A stretch of 64,000 bases of DNA from Acidobacterium sp. S8 (GTDB taxonomy: Bacteria > Acidobacteriota > Terriglobia > Terriglobales > Acidobacteriaceae). Below the pieces are notes generated by a model that had not been told where the DNA came from, did not search any database, and saw nothing but the letters and a program-made list of their open reading frames with translations. The DNA lies in NCBI RefSeq assembly GCF_009765985.1, contig NZ_LMUM01000028.1, forward strand, positions 287,467 through 351,466. The letters are read 5' to 3'. Below are positions 8,798-17,377 of the stretch, one piece after another. The translations under genes and the position numbers were made by a program. Numbering within the stretch: position 1 is the first letter of the stretch; each line of letters opens with the position of its first letter.

Positions 8798-10507
8798 TCA
8801 CTTGCGCAGAGAATGCATGATGGCCACCATGACAGGACCCCAAATCGTGAGCAGGATATTCCCGATTGCGTACGGAACGGTGTAGCCGAGTGCACCGATA
8901 TTGCTTCCGCTGGCTTCTCGCAGCGCATTCAGCGCAGGCGTGCAGGTCTGCGCACCGGTTACGCCTGCAAGGACCATCAACGGGTTCATCTTGAAAATCC
9001 ATCGGCCCATGATCATGCCGACCAGCGGGGGAATTGTTGTTACGACCATGCCCCCGAAAAAGATGCTGGCGAAGAAGCCGCCGCCACGTTCCATATATGC
9101 CTGGACCGCGTGGGGCCCGGCTCCCAAGCCCACGATCGCAATGAAAACGATCAGGCCGACGTCCGCGAGAACGCGCTGTGCCGCCTCTGGGATCGAACCG
9201 AATACGGGATAGTGACTCCTAGCCCAGCCCGCGAAAAGCCCAACCACAAGTATCGAACCCGCAGTGCCTAATCCCAGGGGAACTCCATTAACATTGAATG
9301 TAAGCAACCCCAAAAGAACTCCGCACGCGATTCCTGCTGCAACAAAAGTGAGGTCGGTCTTTGTCAGGTCAGCCTCGATGTAGCCGAGCCACTTCCCGGC
9401 ACGCTCTACATCCTGGGGTGAGCCAACAAGCCGCATGACATCACCCCGTTCCACCTTAATGCCCATGTCGCGCGGCATCTCCTCTTCACCTCGATTGAGA
9501 GATGCCAGATACACTCCGCGTGCGGCTTGCCGATCGGCGGCCATCTCACGAAGTGTCTTTCCCACTGCGGATCCTTTTGTCACTACAACGGTTACAGATT
9601 TCAAGGGGGCCGCTAGTGCTTCGAGATCATCGGACTCTGGTCCAATCTCTCGATCCGCATTGGCAAGCATCGCGCGCAGACCAGCAATGACGAGCAGGTC
9701 GCCAATCTGTATGCGAGTTTGAGGCATGGGCGAGATCAATTCATCCCCACGTTTTAAGCGTTGAACAGATAAACGACCGACCGCGTATCGTTCTTCGAGT
9801 TCGTCGATGGTGATACCTGCTATGGAAGAGTTTTCGACACGGTAGCCACGAAAGGCGAAGCGACTGCCTACGAGAAGGGGACTGGCCGCCGCTCCACCGC
9901 CTGATAGCTGAGCCTCCAATATTTTCGCGTCATCCCTCAGATTCGCTCGCATCATCATCGGACCGAAGACGCTGATAAAAAGAATCAGTCCCAGATCCCC
10001 GAAACCATAGCAAATGGCGTCAGCTAGAGGAGCATTTCCAGAAAGCTGTGCCTTGATTTCGTCGGAAACCGGTAGCGCGGCAATAGCGTTCAGCCCGGTT
10101 CCCAACGCTGCCGATTGTGTCAGGCTGCCGGACAGCAAACCCACGGAGATGCCTTCATCAAACTTAAGAACGGACGCCACCGTAACCGCTGTCGCCAGCC
10201 CAGTGATGGCCATCGTGATTGCCAGGATAATCTGCGGAATCGCTTCCTTGCGCAGGCTCCCGAAGAATCGCGGGCCGACCGAGTAGCCGACGGAAAACAA
10301 GAAAAGATAGAAAAATATCCAGCGTAGTAGTTGCGGGAACTCAGGCTTGGCAAAGATGCCAATCACGATGCCGGCAATAAGGGAGCCGACAACCGAGCCA
10401 AGGCTAAAACCCTTTATGCGGACGCGACCGATCAACGTGCCGAAAAAGATGGTGACGAAAAGAGAAAGTTCTGGAAATCGATGGAGCGAGGCCGTGATTT
10501 CCTGCAT
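8798..10507 (-). CDS. AspT/YidE-family amino-acid antiporter (first copy)
   Basis: A 569-residue inner-membrane transporter of the aspartate:alanine exchanger family. Residues 1-185 form about five membrane helices (including RWIFFYLFLFSVGYSVGP), 205-375 contain two cytosolic TrkA-C/RCK_C-like regulatory domains (ENSSIAGITIDELEE and GKTLREMAADRQAARGVYLA), and 385-569 form the second helix bundle with GAQTCTPALNAL. The two halves are inverted copies, as in AspT. AGGAG lies upstream of the ATG. It sits 106 bp upstream of gadB and 58 bp downstream of the porin gene. By analogy it exchanges an incoming acidic amino acid for its decarboxylation product; pairing with GadB (Glu/GABA) is inferred from position only. 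Confidence 0.88.
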   Translation of the reverse strand: MQEITASLHRFPELSLFVTIFFGTLIGRVRIKGFSLGSVVGSLIAGIVIGIFAKPEFPQLLRWIFFYLFLFSVGYSVGPRFFGSLRKEAIPQIILAITMAITGLATAVTVASVLKFDEGISVGLLSGSLTQSAALGTGLNAIAALPVSDEIKAQLSGNAPLADAICYGFGDLGLILFISVFGPMMMRANLRDDAKILEAQLSGGGAAASPLLVGSRFAFRGYRVENSSIAGITIDELEERYAVGRLSVQRLKRGDELISPMPQTRIQIGDLLVIAGLRAMLANADREIGPESDDLEALAAPLKSVTVVVTKGSAVGKTLREMAADRQAARGVYLASLNRGEEEMPRDMGIKVERGDVMRLVGSPQDVERAGKWLGYIEADLTKTDLTFVAAGIACGVLLGLLTFNVNGVPLGLGTAGSILVVGLFAGWARSHYPVFGSIPEAAQRVLADVGLIVFIAIVGLGAGPHAVQAYMERGGGFFASIFFGGMVVTTIPPLVGMIMGRWIFKMNPLMVLAGVTGAQTCTPALNALREASGSNIGALGYTVPYAIGNILLTIWGPVMVAIMHSLRK

Positions 10508-10565
10508 GCGTTTCTCCTCTGCTCGGCGGATGATCTCCCAGAGTTCCGCAGTGGACCTTCCTATA

Positions 10566-12059
10566 TTACTTTTTAGGGCTCGGGCCTAAATTTACAAAGT
10601 TGTACTTCGCGCTGAACTGAATGCGAGGCGCATTACCCGACTGCCCGTCCTTTAACACTTGCCAGCCATATAGAAACTCTGCGCCTACATTAAAAGATCC
10701 GATCGGATTCCAAATCAGGTTGGCAGCCGAGTAGTCGCTTTTATGGTAGGTTGAGCCGGGTTGGAAGTCCGTGTTCTCTACTTGAGCAAATCCGTAAACT
10801 ACGCTCGAACGGACTGACTTCGTCCAGTAGTGTTGATAGGCTCCAAAGACGCCAACTTCCGGCGTTGCTCGTAAATGAGGGTCGTCTACTGAAATTACAG
10901 CGGCATCAATGCCCAGTCCTGAGGTGTCCTGAAGATACCGGGCGATCCCGTGTCCATAGGTTCCTTCAGCGATCAGGTTGTCCTTGCCAAAGGTCTTGAC
11001 AGCTCCTGCAGCGTTGATGCCCCAGGCAAAGACGAAATCCGTTTTAGTATTTGTCCCCGTTCCCACCGCCGCTCCGACTGAACGGAAAATCGATGACACC
11101 TGGAAATGGCCAGCCGGGAACTCCTGCCGGAAGCGAAGGGCGCCATCCGGGCTGGGCGCACTGGGCTCGGATGAGAAATTGGGTGTCGTAAAGGACACAT
11201 CAGAGCTGGGCTTCTCCACCGAAACATAGAAGCTCCCGTCCTTGCCCAGGCCGAATCCATATCGGAACTGCGGATTGCGGATGTTGACCATCGAGTTGGG
11301 ACCCTCGAAGTCGAGAGTGTCAGGAAAGGCATCTGGATCCATGAAATTTGTAAAAGTCTGGCCGAGTAGGAAGTTGTTGGCCTGCCCATAGGCGTGACGC
11401 AGTCGCGGCGTTGTCGCATTCGTTCCGAAAAGATCTCCCTCGAAATAGAAGCGCACATCGCCAAACTTTGAGGCCGGGATTACAAAGTCGAGCGTCAAAC
11501 GTGTTGGACGAATCGAGATGGTCGCATTATTCACGCCGGCCGGAGCGGGTATGGGAATCGTCGCCGGAATGAACTCGTCGGTATTTCCCGCAGGTTTAAG
11601 ATCGTAAATGAAATCGCTCTTGGCGTAACCACCGATCTTCATCATCGTGCGCGTCCCAGGCAAAAAGAAAAATCCGTGATATTTCGGATCAACAGGTATG
11701 TTGTTCAGGCGCGCAGCTGCGAGGGGATCTTCTGAAAATGTGCGGTAGTCGCGTGTCTGCTCTCCGATTTGGCCGGAGACTGGCCCCGTAGGCATTGCCT
11801 GTACAGTTTGAACCGTGCTTTCCTCAGGCGGTACAGTCGCCGCCGGCGTGGCTGGGGGTGGAGTCGCCGGAGCGTTCGCTGATGAGGTCTCCATTGCGTC
11901 AAGTTTCGATTCAATGACGCTCATCTGCTTCCGCAATTCATTGAGTTGCTTCCGCAACTCTTCCACTTGTGTTCCGTTAGCTGAGGTCTGAGCGTGACCG
12001 AAAGCCGAGGCGAGCAAGACCAAGAGACCGAAAGACCTGACGAGCTTAATCGGATCCAT
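10566..12059 (-). CDS. Outer-membrane porin (DcaP-like) with N-terminal coiled coil
   Basis: A 497-residue exported protein. The signal peptide ends at GHAQ (about residue 24). A coiled coil at about 30-58 (VEELRKQLNELRKQMSVIES) could form a trimer stalk, and a Pro/Ala/Thr linker runs to about 90. A predicted beta-barrel follows, starting at MKIGGYAKSDFIYDL and containing RLTLDFVIPA and VRFYFEGDLFG, and ending with FSAKYNFVNL. This matches DcaP-type porins, which favour anionic small molecules. Inside the decarboxylase/antiporter operon it is a plausible entry route for glutamate and aspartate. GAGGAG precedes the ATG. The substrate is inferred from context. Confidence 0.85.
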   Translation of the reverse strand: MDPIKLVRSFGLLVLLASAFGHAQTSANGTQVEELRKQLNELRKQMSVIESKLDAMETSSANAPATPPPATPAATVPPEESTVQTVQAMPTGPVSGQIGEQTRDYRTFSEDPLAAARLNNIPVDPKYHGFFFLPGTRTMMKIGGYAKSDFIYDLKPAGNTDEFIPATIPIPAPAGVNNATISIRPTRLTLDFVIPASKFGDVRFYFEGDLFGTNATTPRLRHAYGQANNFLLGQTFTNFMDPDAFPDTLDFEGPNSMVNIRNPQFRYGFGLGKDGSFYVSVEKPSSDVSFTTPNFSSEPSAPSPDGALRFRQEFPAGHFQVSSIFRSVGAAVGTGTNTKTDFVFAWGINAAGAVKTFGKDNLIAEGTYGHGIARYLQDTSGLGIDAAVISVDDPHLRATPEVGVFGAYQHYWTKSVRSSVVYGFAQVENTDFQPGSTYHKSDYSAANLIWNPIGSFNVGAEFLYGWQVLKDGQSGNAPRIQFSAKYNFVNLGPSPKK

Positions 12060-12146
12060 GACTAATCACTCCTCACCACATCTGGCCGTAAAACTGGACC
12101 GGCACTAGAAGTGGCTGTCCAGAGCTGCAGCCTGCCGTTAGTGACA

Positions 12147-13868
12147 TCACTTCATCATCAGAACGATGACGACGCCCCAGATGATCAGCAACGTGTTTCC
12201 TACCGCGTAAGTCACCGTGTAACCGAGCGCCGGCGTCTTGCTTTCCGCGGCTTCCTGAATTGCTCCAAGTGCAGCCGTCGTTGTGCGAGCTCCGGCACAA
12301 GCGCCAAGGAGAAGTGCCGCATTCATTTTAAAAATGTACTTGCCGACCAGCAGGCCGATGATGAATGGCAGCGTGGTTACCACCACGCCCGCGAAGAACA
12401 AGCTCAACCCATTCTGCTGCAGCCCCCTCACGAAGCCTGGTCCAGACGTGAGGCCAACAACAGCGATGAATGTATTCAAGCCAACGTTGTTAAAGACCCA
12501 TAGAGCTGGACCGGGAATCCGACCAAAGGTGCGATTTACGCTGCGCAGCCATCCGCACACCAGCCCCGCGATCAACGCGCCGCCACTGGTGCTTAGGCTA
12601 AGTGGAACCCCACCAACGTGAATCGTGATAGCACCGACAAGTGCGCCCACTACGATGCCGATACCCAGAAAGACCATGTCGGTGTTCTCGGTAGCCCGAT
12701 CAGCGTAGCCAATGACCTTCGCCGCGGTTTCTACTTCCCGCTTGGCCCCCACAAGCGTCAAGACATCGCCTCGATCTAGTTCTGTGTTAGGACCATACGG
12801 CATCTCGATTCCACCACGCATGAGCTTGCGCAAAAACACGCCCCTCCCTTTCTGGCCTAGTGGAGACTCCATGATCTGCCGCAACGTCTTCCCCCCCAGC
12901 TCCTTATTCGTGAGAACCACATCCAACCTCTCGCCCGGAAAGTCGAGAAGTTCCCGGTCGTTCACCTCCGGACCGACCTGGTGATCATGCAGCAGCACCG
13001 CCTCCCGATGGCCCACAACTGCAATGACAGCTCCTTCTTGCACTACTGTGTCCGTTTCAGCAGGAGAGATTATTCCACCCTGGCGAATCTGCTCAATGAA
13101 TACGCGGCTGGGTGATTCTGCGGGTGTGGTTGTCGCACGGTACTGTGCGGCAGTTGCTTCGATGTCGGAGACCGTTCTTCCTATGAGCTTCGGATTGGTA
13201 ACCTGGTACGCCCGAGCCACAACACCTTGGTAGGCAGAAATTACGCCCGGCTCCATTTCTCCTGCGCCCATCTCGGCTTCCAGTTCCTTAGCAGCTTTGG
13301 GCAAATCGACACGAAGGATCTTCGGCCCCAACGTAGCCAGGAACCATGCGGACCCGGCTGTACCGAAGATGTAGGTAACCGCATACGCCACTGGCATGAC
13401 GTCGATGAGCGCTTTCTTTTGTTCAGGTGAAATGGCAAGTTGGTTGATGCTGTCTGTCGCCACGCCCAGCACGGCGGAAATCGTACAAGCACCTGACAGT
13501 AAACCTGCTGCGAGGCCGACATCGTAGTGGAGAAGCTTAGCAACTACAAACGTGGAGAGCAGGCATGCCACGCACACGATGACCGCAAAGATCACTTGTT
13601 GCAGGCCGCCGCTTCGCAAGCCGCGGAAGAACTGCGGTCCTACGCCATAGCCCACCGCGAACAGGAACATAAGGAAGAACACCGACTTCACATTCGACGA
13701 CATCACAATGTTCAGTTGACCGACCAGAACGCCAGCCAGGAGCGTGCTGGTCACAACGCCGAGGCTGAAGCCTTTGAACTTCCACGAACCGACCCAAGCG
13801 CCAACCGCGAGGACTAGGAATAAAGCAATTTCAGGATGGTCACGCAGATTGCCCACTAGCCATTGCAT
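12147..13868 (-). CDS. AspT/YidE-family amino-acid antiporter (second copy)
   Basis: A 573-residue paralogue of the transporter at 8798-10507 with the same plan: about five N-terminal helices (FFLMFLFAVGYGVGPQFFRG), two RCK_C-like cytosolic domains (LIGRTVSDIEA and GGKTLRQIMESPLGQ), then a second helix bundle with GACAGARTTTAALGAIQEAA. I chose ATG 13868 (MQWLVGNLRDHPEIALFL) because GGAG lies upstream and the paralogue begins the same way; the frame extends 17 residues further. It is 108 bp downstream of asdA, which matches the aspartate decarboxylase-AspT pairing known from Asp/Ala cycles, so aspartate:alanine exchange is the best guess. Confidence 0.88.
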   Translation of the reverse strand: MQWLVGNLRDHPEIALFLVLAVGAWVGSWKFKGFSLGVVTSTLLAGVLVGQLNIVMSSNVKSVFFLMFLFAVGYGVGPQFFRGLRSGGLQQVIFAVIVCVACLLSTFVVAKLLHYDVGLAAGLLSGACTISAVLGVATDSINQLAISPEQKKALIDVMPVAYAVTYIFGTAGSAWFLATLGPKILRVDLPKAAKELEAEMGAGEMEPGVISAYQGVVARAYQVTNPKLIGRTVSDIEATAAQYRATTTPAESPSRVFIEQIRQGGIISPAETDTVVQEGAVIAVVGHREAVLLHDHQVGPEVNDRELLDFPGERLDVVLTNKELGGKTLRQIMESPLGQKGRGVFLRKLMRGGIEMPYGPNTELDRGDVLTLVGAKREVETAAKVIGYADRATENTDMVFLGIGIVVGALVGAITIHVGGVPLSLSTSGGALIAGLVCGWLRSVNRTFGRIPGPALWVFNNVGLNTFIAVVGLTSGPGFVRGLQQNGLSLFFAGVVVTTLPFIIGLLVGKYIFKMNAALLLGACAGARTTTAALGAIQEAAESKTPALGYTVTYAVGNTLLIIWGVVIVLMMK

Positions 13869-13976
13869 AGTTTTTCTCCGAGACTTTCTCTCACTGGCCC
13901 CAAGGAGCGGAAGAACCAATTACTTCTGGCGCCGCATTCGATACTGTTCCAAACGTTAAGGCGCAGCTGACCGTTG

Positions 13977-15626
13977 TCATGATGTCTCTTGCGCTTTCCA
14001 TGCATCGACAGCTGCCTGAACTACGGCCGCAAGCTGCTTCCCGATTTCCGGGTACGCATCATCAGGCAAGTTTGCCAAAGACACGCGTACCGACCACTCT
14101 GGCCCCGCGAAACCGCTGCCATTCATCAAAACCGTCGAATACCTCTCTGCGAGTGCGAAGAGTACATCGAAGGGGTGATAATTCTTCCGAAGGAATTCCA
14201 TGAACTCCGGACCGTGCATTTTTTCGGCCCACACCATAAGATCGAGCGTGGTGTAGTATTCCGAGTGATTCGGATCCTTCGGCATTTCAAGTCCCATGCC
14301 ATCCCACAGCGCCTGTCTCCGTCGATGGACGATCTGCTGTGTCAACTTCTTGTACCGGTCTTCCTTGTCAAGCAACGCGAAAAGTGAAAATAGAGTCATT
14401 TGAACCTGTTGGGGAAGCGAGAGCCCCGCCGTGTGGTTTAGCGCCACGCACCGGCTATCCGCCACCATGCGGTCAATGAACTTGATCTTCTCGGGTTCCA
14501 GAGTGAGTGGACTGTAGCGAGTATTGAGCTCGTCGCGCTGCGCAGCGGACAGGTTGGCTATCATCTTGTCGAAGACATTGTCCTGATGGATAGCAATGAC
14601 TCCGAGCCGCCATCCGGTGCATCCGAAGTATTTCGAGTAGGAATAAACACCGATCGTGTTGTGAGGCACATTCGCCATGAGCGAGCGGAATCCGGGTACG
14701 AAAGTCCCGTACACATCATCCGTAACGATCATCAAATCTTGGCGCTTCGTCTGAATTAGTGTCGAGAGCCGACTCATCGATTCGGCGCGCATGGCCACCG
14801 AAGGAGGATTGCTGGGGTTCACAAAGAACAGGGCTTTGATGGAAGGGTCAGTCAGTTTGTCAATTTCTTCGTCGGGGTACTGCCAAGTATGGCGGCCCTC
14901 CTGCGTAACCTCGTTCGCGTTGACTTCGACGACGTCGAAATGGAAGCGATCCAAGTGAGCGATCTCGATGTAAGGAGTAAACATCGGCAGGGCCAGGGCA
15001 ACCCTGTCACCGCGATGCAGGAGATGATTCACCATCAGGGAATCAAAGATGTAGCACATGGCGGCGGTTCCGCCTTCCACCGCGAAGATGTCATACTTGC
15101 CGGCTGGCGGTTTCCCCGCGCACATCTCCTTGACTAAGTATTCGTGTACCACCCGTTCGGCATGCACCAGCATCCGGTCCGGCGTTGGATATTGGTCGCC
15201 AATGATTCCGTCAACCAACTCGTGCACGAATGCATCTGGATCGAAGCCCAGTTCGCTGGCGCCATACTTGACAGCGGAAGTGAGCAGCCCGACACCCAGG
15301 GCCTTGTCATGTCGCTTTGCGAAGTCTGCCAGACGGCCCGCGATGCCAGGCTTTTGTGGCATGCCACCAAGATCGGGCAGGTCCCACGCTCTTTTTGCTT
15401 CTTCTATGGCGAATTGGCCAAGAGTGAAGAAGGCATCGCGCGGCGTTGTGGCGATCCAGTTAGGATTACCACGCCCTGCATTCAGCATCGATCTCGCGCT
15501 ATGCTGGGCGGTGTCACCAGCCACCTGAATTACCTTATCTTTCAATTCGAAAGGGCTGAGCTTTTCGAATTCCTTCTCCTGCTCGAGAGTGACAGAAAGT
15601 CGACGGATATTGCCGCTGGCAGACAT
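13977..15626 (-). CDS. asdA: Aspartate 4-decarboxylase (bifunctional aminotransferase)
   Basis: A 549-residue class I PLP enzyme that removes the beta-carboxyl of L-aspartate to give L-alanine and CO2, consuming a proton. The length and an insertion-rich N-terminus match aspartate 4-decarboxylases rather than ordinary aminotransferases (about 400 residues). The PLP lysine is Lys332 in YSYSKYFGCTGWRLG; FFVNPSNPPS and DDVYGTF are also typical of the family. I chose ATG 15626 because GGAAGGAG precedes it. It is the first gene of the operon asdA-aspT-porin-aspT-gadB, and any promoter should lie in the 287 bp up to 15914. Confidence 0.92.
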   Translation of the reverse strand: MSASGNIRRLSVTLEQEKEFEKLSPFELKDKVIQVAGDTAQHSARSMLNAGRGNPNWIATTPRDAFFTLGQFAIEEAKRAWDLPDLGGMPQKPGIAGRLADFAKRHDKALGVGLLTSAVKYGASELGFDPDAFVHELVDGIIGDQYPTPDRMLVHAERVVHEYLVKEMCAGKPPAGKYDIFAVEGGTAAMCYIFDSLMVNHLLHRGDRVALALPMFTPYIEIAHLDRFHFDVVEVNANEVTQEGRHTWQYPDEEIDKLTDPSIKALFFVNPSNPPSVAMRAESMSRLSTLIQTKRQDLMIVTDDVYGTFVPGFRSLMANVPHNTIGVYSYSKYFGCTGWRLGVIAIHQDNVFDKMIANLSAAQRDELNTRYSPLTLEPEKIKFIDRMVADSRCVALNHTAGLSLPQQVQMTLFSLFALLDKEDRYKKLTQQIVHRRRQALWDGMGLEMPKDPNHSEYYTTLDLMVWAEKMHGPEFMEFLRKNYHPFDVLFALAERYSTVLMNGSGFAGPEWSVRVSLANLPDDAYPEIGKQLAAVVQAAVDAWKAQETS

Positions 15627-15913
15627 AAATTTCGCTCCTTCCCACAACTTTCATAGGAGGCTCAACAGATGGTGAAACTTGTTTAGAGTGGTATAAGCGC
15701 AACAGATAAACAACTGCATCTTTTGACAGGTACTTCTCTCGTCCCTTGGCAACTTGTACAGGTACGAGGTTCAACAGACCGCCATCCACAGCCCTGTTGC
15801 GACCCGCCGCTAAGAACTTTCGCGCCTCTCAATTAGGAAGATCATCCGAACGTGCCCCGCTGAACGGAATCTATGTACCGGTATTTTCAGGAGTTGTGCG
15901 AAAGTGAGAACAC

Positions 15914-16327
15914 TCAGGTTTTTCTTACGTGACTGGAAGAAATAAAGACCTGGCCGGCTAGAGCCTGTTCTATCGCTGCTATCAAGTCCGAGTAGATTCT
16001 GGTTTTGAAGATACAGCCTTGGGCATGAGATTCGAACGCCGCTGAGACATACTCATCGCTTTCATGCGCTGTGAGAAAAAGAATTCTGGTTTTACAACTC
16101 ACTCGCTTAATACTCCGCGCAGCCTGAAAACCGTCGATTCCCGGCATAGTAATGTCCAGTACGGCGAGATCGGGCATCAGATCGCTGGCGGCTTCCACTG
16201 CAGTCTGCCCGTCTTTAACAGCTGCGACCACCCTGAACCGCGAACTGATCAGTCTGGAAACAATATCCAAGATCCGCTGATTATCGTCAGCCAGTAAAAC
16301 TGTTGGACGTTGGTCTATCTTGTCCAT
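15914..16327 (-). CDS. Single-domain response regulator (receiver)
   Basis: A 137-residue CheY-like receiver with no output domain. The acidic pair Asp14-Asp15, phospho-acceptor Asp58 (VLDITMPG), Thr86 (FLTAH) and Lys108 (IFKTR) are all in place. It is divergent from the LuxR-type regulator at 16707 and near the NarL-type kinase at 17378, so it may act as a phosphate sink or a protein-interaction output for that kinase. It also lies directly upstream of the asdA operon on the same strand, but the 287-bp gap makes co-transcription uncertain. Confidence 0.88.
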   Translation of the reverse strand: MDKIDQRPTVLLADDNQRILDIVSRLISSRFRVVAAVKDGQTAVEAASDLMPDLAVLDITMPGIDGFQAARSIKRVSCKTRILFLTAHESDEYVSAAFESHAQGCIFKTRIYSDLIAAIEQALAGQVFISSSHVRKT

Positions 16328-16706
16328 AGGCGTCAGAAATCGCTTTCAATTTATGTTGAGCTATTAAATTTCAACAGATCTCGGACGAGCCTGCTACTGG
16401 CGATAACAACAGATCCCAATCTGTATGGTTATGATCTGTCAATTCTTACGGGAAGAAAGCTCTGGTATCTCTCACATCTGAGCGTATTGTCTTTCGCAGG
16501 CCAACGCAGATTTACAAGACCGTTCATGGCGTTTTTGACGATTCGTAGATGTAATCGCTTAGTCCAGATGCTGCACTCCGACTTCATGATGGATGCCAAT
16601 ACCTGTATTTCTTGACAGTAGTTGAGATGGAAACTCTGTGCTTGCATGGTTGATATCACCGGTGTGGCAGTGTCGGGCCAGCAGCTCTTCATGCAGGAGG
16701 TCGGCC
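16328..16706. other. Divergent intergenic region between two response regulators
   Basis: 379 bp that must hold the promoters of the receiver gene (leftward) and the LuxR-type regulator (rightward). An AGGAGG ribosome site at 16695-16700 belongs to the latter. I could not identify a confident promoter or operator, and the small open frames look random. Confidence 0.4.
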
Positions 16707-17345
16707 ATGCAGAAACCGAAAGTCCTACTGGCAGACGACCACAGTCTCATTGTTGCGGCACTCGGGAAGCTCTTGGAACCCGAATTTGAAATTGTCGGCA
16801 CCGTCTCTGATGGACGCGAGCTTTTACTCATAGCACCAAAATTGAAACCTGACGTGGTGGTGATCGACCTCAGCATGCCGTCGCTGAATGGTATGGATGC
16901 GGGGCAGCAGCTCAAGAAGGCCATGCCCCTGATCAAGCTGATTGTCCTCACCATGAGCGAAAATTCTGAACTCGCGGCGCACGCACTTGCGCAGTGGGCC
17001 TCCGGATATCTACTCAAGAAATCGGCGGGACCCGAGTTGGTAATTGCGATTCGGGACGTCTTAAGGGGCAAGCCTTACGTGACACCGAAAATGGCGCAGG
17101 GTCTGGCGGAGGAGTTTGTCCGCAATCCTCGTCCGGACCACGTAAGGACCTTGACGTCACGTCAGCGCGAGGTACTACAGCTGGTGGCCGAAGGGCACAC
17201 TATAAAGGAAATTGGAACGATCCTCCACATTGCGCCACGGACGGCAGCTTTTCACAAGTATCGAATTATGGAAAACTTCGGCATCCACACAAGTGCGGGG
17301 CTTGTGAGATTTGCGATCGACCAGAAAGTTTTGATCGAACCTTGA
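16707..17345 (+). CDS. NarL/LuxR-type response regulator
   Basis: A 212-residue two-domain regulator. The receiver is at 1-120, with Asp10-Asp11, phospho-acceptor Asp54 (VIDLSMPS) and Lys105 or 106 in YLLKKSAGP. The LuxR DNA-binding domain is at about 145-208 (LTSRQREVLQLVAEGHTIKE, then TAAFHKYRIMENFGI). I chose ATG 16707 because AGGAGG lies 6 bases upstream and the receiver starts there; the open frame extends 23 residues upstream. It is convergent with the sensor kinase, with 32 bp between stop codons. The helix-turn-helix linker has Ala-Phe (TAAFHKYRI) where Val is commoner, so target recognition may be unusual. Confidence 0.92.
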   Translation: MQKPKVLLADDHSLIVAALGKLLEPEFEIVGTVSDGRELLLIAPKLKPDVVVIDLSMPSLNGMDAGQQLKKAMPLIKLIVLTMSENSELAAHALAQWASGYLLKKSAGPELVIAIRDVLRGKPYVTPKMAQGLAEEFVRNPRPDHVRTLTSRQREVLQLVAEGHTIKEIGTILHIAPRTAAFHKYRIMENFGIHTSAGLVRFAIDQKVLIEP

Positions 17346-17377
17346 GTTGTAGCCGACAAAGACCCCGATAGTATTGC

